From Chloroflexota bacterium (GTDB lineage Bacteria > Chloroflexota > Anaerolineae > Fen-1058): a DNA stretch of 25,583 bases. Below, in pieces: positions 8,166 to 17,600 of the stretch; positions within the stretch are counted from its first letter, which is position 1, and the number at the start of each line of letters is the position of its first letter. The notes under the pieces were generated by a model. It saw only the letters and a list, made by a program, of their open reading frames with translations. It had not been told where the DNA came from and searched no databases. The DNA lies in contig JACRBO010000668.1 of the NCBI GenBank assembly GCA_016219235.1, forward strand, positions 1-25,583, given 5' to 3'. Position numbers and translations under genes: made by a program.

Positions 8166-8609
8166 TTAAGGCTGCACTTCAACGAACACGCGCTGACCGC
8201 TATAACTCGGCAAGTTGAACGCCGTGCTGGTCGCCACAGTAGCGCCGCCCAATCGATCGGCCACGCTCCACCGGAACGGACCTTTGCCCAGGTCGGACGG
8301 GCTGACCCACCACACTACTTTGCCAGCCGCATCGATCGTACCCTGCCAGCCATCAACCGTGTGCCAGCGGTCGGCGTCATCCTGCCATTCGATGAACGTC
8401 CATTGACTAACATGCCCCACTCCCGCTTGCAGTTCAATAATGCCGCCTTTGGCCAACGCCGCGGATGCAACGACCGGCGTCACCGTAGGCACAGGTGTCG
8501 GTCGCGGCGGCAACGCCAACGGTCCGGCGCTTACGGGCACAGAGAAACTCATCAGGCCGATTAACAGCGCGCCAAATGCGATCAAACTCCACACCATTTT
8601 CCGATTCAT
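8166..8609 (-). CDS. Small secreted protein of unknown function
   Basis: The protein has 147 aa. Residues 1-28 are a signal peptide (MNRK, hydrophobic core ALLIGLMSF, cleavage near VSAG). A proline/threonine linker (PPRPTPVPTVTP) follows, then one beta-rich domain of about 95 residues with many tryptophans (WTFIEWQ, WHTVDGWQGTID, KVVWWVSPSDLGKGPFRWSV). I recall similar small exported domains (WQDxxGxWHDVEGWQGT...GKGPFRW) beside surface proteins in Chloroflexota, without a known function. The start at 8609 is supported by AAGGAG 7 bp upstream. It lies 30 bp after the giant adhesin gene and is the last gene of the tandem unit, so it may be an accessory of the adhesin. Confidence 0.85.
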   Translation of the reverse strand: MNRKMVWSLIAFGALLIGLMSFSVPVSAGPLALPPRPTPVPTVTPVVASAALAKGGIIELQAGVGHVSQWTFIEWQDDADRWHTVDGWQGTIDAAGKVVWWVSPSDLGKGPFRWSVADRLGGATVATSTAFNLPSYSGQRVFVEVQP

Positions 8610-8639
8610 GATCGATCTCCTTAAGCAACGCCGGACGGC

Positions 8640-11600
8640 TTATGGCCTGCGCGGCAACCGATGGTTCGTGATCGGGCCACCGGCCGATCGAGTTGGCGAC
8701 CACTCAACGTCGTTGCCCGGCGTGATCGTCACCGGCCCGTAGATGTTATTGTACGGCAGGCCGACAAATTCGTGATTCTCACACACTGCGCCATAGGTCG
8801 TCGTCGCATCCGCCGAATCGGCTTGCGCGTACAGCAGCGTACCGGCCGACAGCGGCCACACGACGTTGCTCAAGTCCGCAAAGTAATAGGCATCATTGAG
8901 CGTCAGCGTTAGTACCCCGCCCGGCTTCAGCGCCGGCAAAGCATCCGCCGTAACGCCCCAGGTCAGTCCCTGCTCGCCCAGCATCGGCCACGTCTGATTC
9001 ACGCCCGTGGGCGCCTGAGTCGGATTGATGTACACGTCCACCCAGAACTCGTTCAACACCGGCGCATCGCCACGATTTTTGATAACGACCTGCACGTCGT
9101 TGCCGCTGGCAATGATCTGTTCCACAACGAGATCAGGCGCAGACGCATAGCGATTCATTACAAGCGGCAGACGCACGATTACGTGCTCGATGATCACGAC
9201 CGTTGTCGCGCTGATCGATCCGGCGCCATTCGTGGCGGTGACGGTGGCTGTGTAGAAACCGGCCCGCTCATATCGATGAGCAGTCTGCGCCCCGCTGCCC
9301 GTCTGCCCGTCGCCGAAGTCCCACACATACAGCGCATTGCTGCCCGCGCCGATCGTGGCCGTGAGGTGCGTCGTGTTGCCAACCACCAGCGGGCCGTCGT
9401 TGATAGCGTCCAGATCCGTGATGGCGCGATCATCGACCAGCACCACGACTTCATCGAGCGCACTGCCCGCGCCGAAAGCATCGGTGACGATCAACGTGAA
9501 CGTCAGCACCTGGGGCACAGCGGGCGTTGTGAACGTCGGCTGACTAATCGCCGCGTCACTCAAGGTTACCGGCGAGCCACCCGTCTGCTGCCATAGATAC
9601 GCCAGGGGCAAATGCCCGTCGAGATCGCCGGAGGCCGTGCCGTCGAGCGTGACTAAGGCGTTAACCAGCGCCGCCTGATCAGCACCTGCAGCTGCTAGCG
9701 GCGCGAGGTTAGTGATGCTTACCGGCGTCGTGGCGACAACGACGCTGACGCCGTTGGTCGCAGTGATGCGCGCAGTGTATGCGCCCGCGGCCGCGTAGAC
9801 ATGGTCCGCCGTAGCGCCGCTGGCAGTCGCAGTACTGTCGCCAAAGTCCCACTCATACGTGATATTGCTGCCTGTCGCCGTGACCGTGAAGAACGTCGTA
9901 TCGCTCAGCCGCGTCGGGCTGGAGTTGAGCGCGATAACGTCCGCGATCGGCGTATCGATGACGGTATGACCGCCGCTCAGCGCGCCGCTGCTGACGTTGA
10001 AGTTCGCTGCACCGCTGTAGTCCGCGCTCACGGCGTGGGCGCCAACCAACAACGTATCGGTGATGTACGCCGCCTGCCCGTTCGCATCGAGCGGGACGTT
10101 GACGTTGATCGCATCGATCGTGAACGTGATCGATCCGGTCGGCGTGCCGTTACCCGGCGCATCCGTCGTCACCGTTGCCGTAAACATGGCCGCTTGTCCA
10201 AACGTCGATGGCTCAGGCGCAGCCGCTACACCGGTCGCTGTATCGGCCTTGTTCACGGTGTGCGTGATCGCGCCAGATGTGCTGGTGGCGAAGTTCGCCC
10301 CACCGAGGTGCGCGGCCGTGATGGCATGATCGCCCGCATTCAACGCCGATGTATTGATCGTCGCCAGGCCGCCCGATAGGCCGCTCGTGCCGATCAAGTT
10401 ACCGTCGGCATAGAAACTCACACTCCCGATCGGTGTGCCGCTGCCCGGCGCATTTGTTGTCACCGTCGCCGTGAACGTAGCCACCTGCCCGAAGATCGAC
10501 GGCTGCGGGGCGTGCGCCGTGATGGCCGTCGTTGTATCGGCCTTATTCACCGTGTGCGTGATCGCAGTTGAGGTGCTGCCGACGAAGCTGCTATCACCGC
10601 CGTAGTGCGCAGTGATGGCGTGATCGCCCGCCGTCAACGCGGCGTAACTGATTGAGGCACTGTTACCCGATAACGTCCCCGTACCCATCGAGTTGCCGTC
10701 GGCGAAGAAAGTGACGCTCCCGGTCGGCGTGCCCGCCCCCGGCGCATTGACGCTGACTGTCGCCGTGAACGTCGCCGCCTGCCCGAAGATCGACGGCTGC
10801 GGCGCGTGCGCGCTGACGACCGTGGTCGTGCCCGGCTGATCGACGGTGTGCGTGTGCGCGCCGCTGCTGGCGTTGAATCTGGTATCGCCGCTGTACGTGG
10901 CCGTGATCGGCTGTGCGCCGACGGCGAGGCTATTGGTGCTGAGTGAGGCCGCGCCATTCGACAAGATCGCCGAACCCAGTGAGAGGCCGCTGTTATAGAA
11001 GATCACCGTGCCGCCCGGCACACCCGCGCCCGGCGCGTTGGCCGTGATCGTCGCCGTGATCGCGATCGATTGGCCGACGACCGATGGATCAGGTTCAGAC
11101 GTAATCGAGGTGGTGGTCTCCGCTTTATCAACGGTGTGCGTCATCGCACCCGAGATACTGAGGTTGAAATTGCTATCGCCGTTGTACTGCGCAGTGATGG
11201 CATGATCACCCACGCTCAACGCCGCATAACTGACCGAAGCCGCAGCGCCTGACAGCGTCCCTGCGCTAATCGGATTGCCGTCGGCGAAGAAGGTGATCGT
11301 GCCGGTCGGCGCACCTGCCCCCGGCGCACTCGCGCTCACCGTGGCCGTGAACGTGGCCGTCTGGCCGAAGATCGACGGCTGCGGCGTGTGTGCTGTAACC
11401 GTCGTCGCCGTATCGGCCCGGTTGACCGTGTGAGTGATAGCGCTGGCGATACTGGCGTAGAAGTTCGTGTCACCGCCATATTCAGCGGCGATGGCCTGGT
11501 CGCCCACGTTCAACGTCGAAAGACTAACGGTTGCCACGCCGCCCGAGAGATTCCCCGTGCCCAACGTGACCGCGCCTTGCGTGAACGTCACTACGCCGGT

Positions 11601-14600
11601 CGGCACGCCGTAGGCCGAAGAGACCGTGGCGGTGAACGTGACCGACTGCCCAAAGACCGACGGATTCGGGGCAGAGGTCAACGTCGTGGCCGAATTGCCC
11701 GCATCGTTCGTCAGCGTGAAGACGACGGGCAGCGCGCCGATAGCGTCGGCGTGCACGGTGTAGGTGCCCGCCGTGCCGTTAGCTGTGTAACTGGCCGACG
11801 CTGCGCCGCTCGTGATCGTCGCCGTATAGATTAGCGGGCTGGCGGACGCGCCGCTGGCCGGTGCGGTAAAGATCACGCGGCCGCCATCCAGCGGTTCATC
11901 ATCCAGGCTCAGGACGGTGGCGATCAATGGCTCGGCAAAGGCCGTGGTAATCGGCGTGTGTTGAGCGTTGCCGCTGCTGATGGTCAGGATGAAGCCGCGC
12001 GACTCGAACGCACCGATGTCGCACGTTGAACTGCGTGCGACGCCGCGCTGATCGGCGGCGGAGCAGGCAGCGTTATTGCCCGCGTTAATCGCGGGGCTAC
12101 CGGGCAGCAACGGGAAAGTCGGCGTGCTGCCGCCATAATCACCCAACGTACCCAACAGAATTGAGGTTGAAGTTGCTGCGCTCGCACCGCAGCTGCTGTC
12201 GTCGGCCAGGTTGTTTGAGCCGCTGACCGTCACCAGACCGCCGCAGTTATCAACGGCTGCGCCCTTGACCAGCAGGCTGTTACGCAACGTCGCCGTAGCC
12301 GTGCCCCAGTTACCCAGGTTGCCGCCAACGAGCGCGCTATTACCTGCAAACGTACTGTTCGTCGCCAGCAGATCGCCTTGGTTTTCAAGCCCGCCGCCGC
12401 TGTCGGTGGCGCCGTTGCTACCGAATGTGCTGTTGGTTACGGTTAGCGTGCCGCTGTTGTAGACTGCACCACCGTGCTGGGCGTTGTTGCCCACGAAGGT
12501 GCTGTTCGCCACGTTCGCCGTGCCCGCGTTGTTCATGCCGCCGCCGTCACAGGTGACGCAATTGCCACTCGTCACGGTTAGCGCATAGAGGTTGAAAACC
12601 ACAGCCGCATTGACTTGGAACACACGCACTGCATCGTTGCCAGTAACAGTAACAGTATGTGCCCCGCCGTTAATCGTCACATCCTGGCCAATCGTTAACT
12701 GGCTGTCTAGCGTGATGGTGTAATCGCCGTCGAACGTGATCGTGCCACCCGCGCACACATCCGCAATCGCTTGCCGCAGTGTGCCCGCGCCGCTGTCCGC
12801 ATTGCTGGTCACGATGATCGACGGCAGGCAGTTCACCACTTGATTGACGCTGTTCGAGGTGCTGCCGTTGAAGTTGCCATCGCCGCCATAAGTGGCGGTG
12901 ATGGTGTGAGCGCCGATCGAGAGGGCCGACGTATTGAAGGTCGCCACGCCACCCGATAGGCTGCCGCTCCCGATCGAACTGCCCGCGTCGTAGAACGTCA
13001 CGCTGCCGGTAGGCGTACCCGCCGCCGAAGTCACCGTCGCCGTGAGCGTCACCGTCTGATACCGCAACGCCGGATTCGGAGCCGAAGCAAGAGTGGTGGC
13101 CGAGGCCGCCCGATTCACGATCAACGTGCCACTGTTCAAACTCGCCGCGAATGGTCCGCTCGATAGATAATTAACCGTCAGCGAGTGCGGACCGGCAGCA
13201 GGGCTGATCAGCGTGAAGGTCGTCGCGCCGTCGCTTAAGGTCTGTGTAATCGGTGTGCCGCCATCGACGCGCAGGGTCACCTCACCGTCAGGCGTGCCCG
13301 CCGCCGAAGTCACGGTGACGGTGATCGAAGCGTTGGCATTGTAAGTCACTGTCGGCGCATCAAGGATCGTCGTCGTCGGATGTTGATTCACCGTCAACGT
13401 GGCCGTATCGGTTGAAGATACGCCGCAGCCCGTGGTGAAGACCGCGCGATATTGATCGCCCGTCTGCGACAACTGCGCCGCAAACGACAGCGTCGTGCTC
13501 GTTTCGCCGGGGAGATCAGTCCAACCGCTGCCGTCGTTGACTTGCCACTGCACGGCGGGTGTGCCGCTGGCCGCCGCTGTAAACGTGACCACCTCGCCCG
13601 AATACACCGTCTGACTGATCGGATCTGCGGTAACCGTCGCGCTGACGCCCACCGTCAACGTGGCCGCGTTCGAGGTGGCTGTGCCGGCACTGCTGTCAAA
13701 GACGGCGCGATATTGAGACGTGTCTTCACTGAACAGCGCCGTATGCGCGTAGGTTGTCGCCGTTGCGCTGCCGATGTCGGTGAAGCCGCTACCGTCGTTC
13801 ACTTGCCACTGCACGGTGGGCGCCGGGAAGCCGCTCGCCGTCGAGGTAAACGTCGCCGTCGTGTCGACGCACACCGCTTGATTCACCGGGTGCAGCGTCA
13901 CGCTCGGCGGTTGATGGATCGTCGTGCGGGTGGTGACGGCGTCGTCGCCGAGGTTGATGAGCGTTTCGTTCGCACCGGTGATGGCGGCCGCCTGGCCGAC
14001 TACATCCACACCCGGTTCAGCCCCCGCCCCGACCGTCAGTACCACACTCAACGTTTGGTGCGCACCCGTCGTCAATGCTGGCAGCGTCCAGGTACCCGCG
14101 TTATACGCTCCCGCACTCGGCGTGATCGAGTCGACGCTCACGCCCGCGGGCAAAGTCACTGTGTCGGTGATGGTCACGCCGCTGGCGTCGGACGGGCCTT
14201 GATTGGTAAGCGTGACCACATAGGTTAGATTGCCCGCGCCTGATCCGGCAATCACCGGATCGATCGATTCACTCTGGCTCAACGTCAGATCGATTTGCCG
14301 CGTGACAGACGTCTGCGCCGTGGCCGAATCGTCAGTGGTGCTGATGAGCGTTTCGTTCACGCCGGTGACACTGGCCGTAGAACCGATCACATTGCTGCCC
14401 GCCGCGGCCGATGCGCCTACCGTCAGGTCGAGTTGCAGCGCGGCCTGCGCGCCAAGCGTCAACGCCGGAATCGTCCACACCCCCGCCGCATAGCTGCCCG
14501 TGCCGGGCGTGGCTGTATCAAGTGAGACCCCCGCCGGCAAAATCAACGCTTCGCTGATGCTGATGTTGCCGGCATTGGACGGACCTTGATTGGTCACGGT

Positions 14601-17600
14601 GATGAAGTACGTGAGATTGCCAACACCCGAACCCGCGAGAACGGGATCGATCGATTCAGTCTGGGCAACGATCAGATCGATCTGTCGCGCGATCGAAGTC
14701 GAAACCGTCATGGTGTCATCACCGGTGTTGATCAGCGTACCGTCGATGCCGGCGACGGTCGCGGTGTTCGCGATCACATCTGTGCCGGCCGCGGCTGAAG
14801 CGTCAACCGTAAGTTGCACAGTCAACGTCGCAAACGCGCCGTTCGCCAGGGCCGGCATCGTCCACACGCCGGCGGCATAGTTGCCTGCGCTCGGCGTGAT
14901 CGAGACTACACTCACTCCAGCGGGCCAGATCAGGTTTTCATTGACCACGACATTCGTCGCAACCGACGGGCCTTGATTGGTCAGGGTAATAACGTAAGTC
15001 AAATTGCCCACGCCCGAACCCGCGATCACCGGATCGATCGATTCGGTCTGGGCGATCACCAGATCGCTCTGCGGTGTCAGCGTGTCCGTATCCGATACGG
15101 TGTTGTTGCCCGGCACGGGATCGATGATGCCAGCCGGCACCGTGATCGACGCCGTGTTGGTGACGGTGCCCGTAACGTTGGCTGCGACATCGGCTTGAAG
15201 GGTGTACGTGATTGCGCCGTTCAACGGCAAGTCCACCAGCCGATCGAGATTGCCTGTCCCGCTAGATCCGTTGCAGTTCGCGCCGCTTGAGGCCGCGCAT
15301 GTCCAGTTAACGTTGGTCAACGCCGCCGGCAGGTTGTCAATCAAGCGCGCACTCGTCACGGGCATCGGCCCGGCGTTGCGTGCAACTACCGTGTAAGTGA
15401 TCGGCGTGCCCGCGATCGCCGCCGCTTGCCCGTCGGTCTTGGTAACGATCAGATCGGCTTCCAGATTGATCTCGGTTACCGTAGGATTGGCCGCGCCCGC
15501 CACAGCGGGATCATCGGTCAAGACGTTGCTGAAGTTGCCGCCGCTGACCGTGCCTTGATTGCTCACTTGAGTTACGCCTGCCGGGAAAGGATCATCGATC
15601 GTGACATCGAACGTGATCGTTATCGACTTGCCCGCGTGCAGCGTGAACGGTCCGATGTTGATGGGGTCGCTCGATCCGGCAACCGCCTGCTCCGGCGCAA
15701 TGGGGCTGAATAAAGCACGGCCCACACCTGACCGATCGGCCACAACCAGCCCAATCGGCAGCGGCATCACCATCGCCCGATCACCGATCGGGTTGGCGCT
15801 GACGGCCGTCGGCTGCGCGCCATCATCAGTCGTTTGTTCGACGTAGTAACTATCGGCCTGAGTCACCAGTGGCGGCAGCGGAGTTGTCGCGGGCGTACGA
15901 CACGTTCCCAGTGTAACGCCGGTGTAGGTGGAGCCGGCCGGGCTGGCTAACGACGCCGGATTGATGGTGCTGTTGGCATTGAGGAAGGTCTGCATGGTGG
16001 CTACGTTCTGCGCGCCCGAGGTCAGACCTTCGGCCTGGAAAGTCGCGCCCGCCACGACCTGTCGCACACGCAGACCCGCCGCTATGTTGCCGTTGAAGAC
16101 GTTGCTGCTGCTGGTGAAATTGAGACACACCAGATTCTCGGCGTTTTGCGCCTGAATATCCGCGCCAAACGTAACGTTGAGCGGCGGGCTAACGGTGTTG
16201 TTGCGAACCGTCAAGTGCAGCGTGCCCGTGTCGCTGTCGGTGGCAGGATAGTCGCCCAGCCGCGAATAGGCGCGCAGCCCGTCATAGCCGGTGCCGCTGA
16301 TGGTGTTACCCTCGACGCGCGCGGTCATGTCGCCGTCTTCTTCCTGCGACAGGCGAATGCCAAAGCCGATCTGCGTTGCGGGCGGCGCGGGATGCGCGAT
16401 GGTGTTGTTGGTGACGATAGTGTTGAAGGTCGAATCGCCCGTGCCCACCAGGTTGATGGCGGTACTAACCGTATTTTGGATCAAGTTGCCATCGACGGTG
16501 ACGCGTGCCGTGGCAGTGCCGCCACTGGCGACGATGACGCCGCCATAACCGTAGTTCGTCAGGAAATCGCTGGCTTGCACGGTCAGGTTGAGGATTGCGC
16601 CACTGGTGCCTTCGACCACAGCATCGACACCGTCGCGCTGCAGCTGAGTGAAGGTCGAATCATCGACGAGGATCGTCGCGGTGGCCGTGCCTTCCACTTC
16701 AATCTGCAGGCCGTCTTCACCGAAGCCGCTGGTGCTGTCGTTGGACGACATCGTCACGCGCCGCACCGTCATGTTCAATGTGCCGGTGTTGTTATACAGA
16801 CGAACCGCGCCTTCTTCCATCTGGCTGATGGTAGCGTCTTGAATGAGCACCGTGCCCGCCAACTGGCTGAACAGCATGCCGAACTCGTCGTTGCCGTTGC
16901 CCGCGTTAAGGACTTGCCCGTTGGTGAAGCGCAGCCCGTTGACGCTGTGACCGCTCAGCCCCATCTGCCCGCTGCCGTTGATGATCACGTTATCAAGGAC
17001 GACATTGGTCGCGTTGACGAGATCAATGCCGCTGGTGCAATTGGAAGCGTCTTGAACCCCGCACGGCAACGATCCGCTGCCTGTCGCCACGTTAGTCATG
17101 TTCATGTAACTGAGCGACACATTGCTGGCGCTCGACACGCGCACGCCGTCGCCGGTCAGGTTCTGGAGCGTGCCGCCTGAACCAGCCGAGCCACTGCCGG
17201 TGATGGTGAAAGCACCGCCTGGAACATTATTGAGCCGAATGCCATCGACACCGCCGTTGGCTGAAACACTGCGGAACGTAAGGCCACTTGCGCCAATGGT
17301 GGTGGAACCCAGATCGATCGCGGGGGCGTTGGTGGTCGCGATGGTATTGGCTGCACCGGTAACATTGAGCGTGCCGCCGTTGGCGGCCTGAAGACCGGTT
17401 TGACCGGAGGTCGAGATGGTTAAGCCGCTGAAATTAAACGTGGCAGAGTTGGCGTTTAGATAAACCGCCGTCGAGGATGGCCCGCTGACGGACACGCCGC
17501 CGGGCACGTTCAACGTGCCACTGGCGTTTTGAACGCCGAAGCCGTAGCGTGAGCCGACTGTCGAGGTTGAGCTCAGGCTGCTAAACGTGGCCGTCAGCGC

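Noticed and set aside
13452..14228. 258-codon plus-strand frame and similar frames (16146-17180, 22813-23829)
   Set aside because: They are antisense shadows of the adhesin and kinase genes, rich in Arg/His/Gln with no family resemblance.
9965..15470. CRISPR-like or non-coding tandem array
   Set aside because: The regular DNA repeats are long (291 and 387 bp), in frame and encode Ig-like and DUF11 domains.
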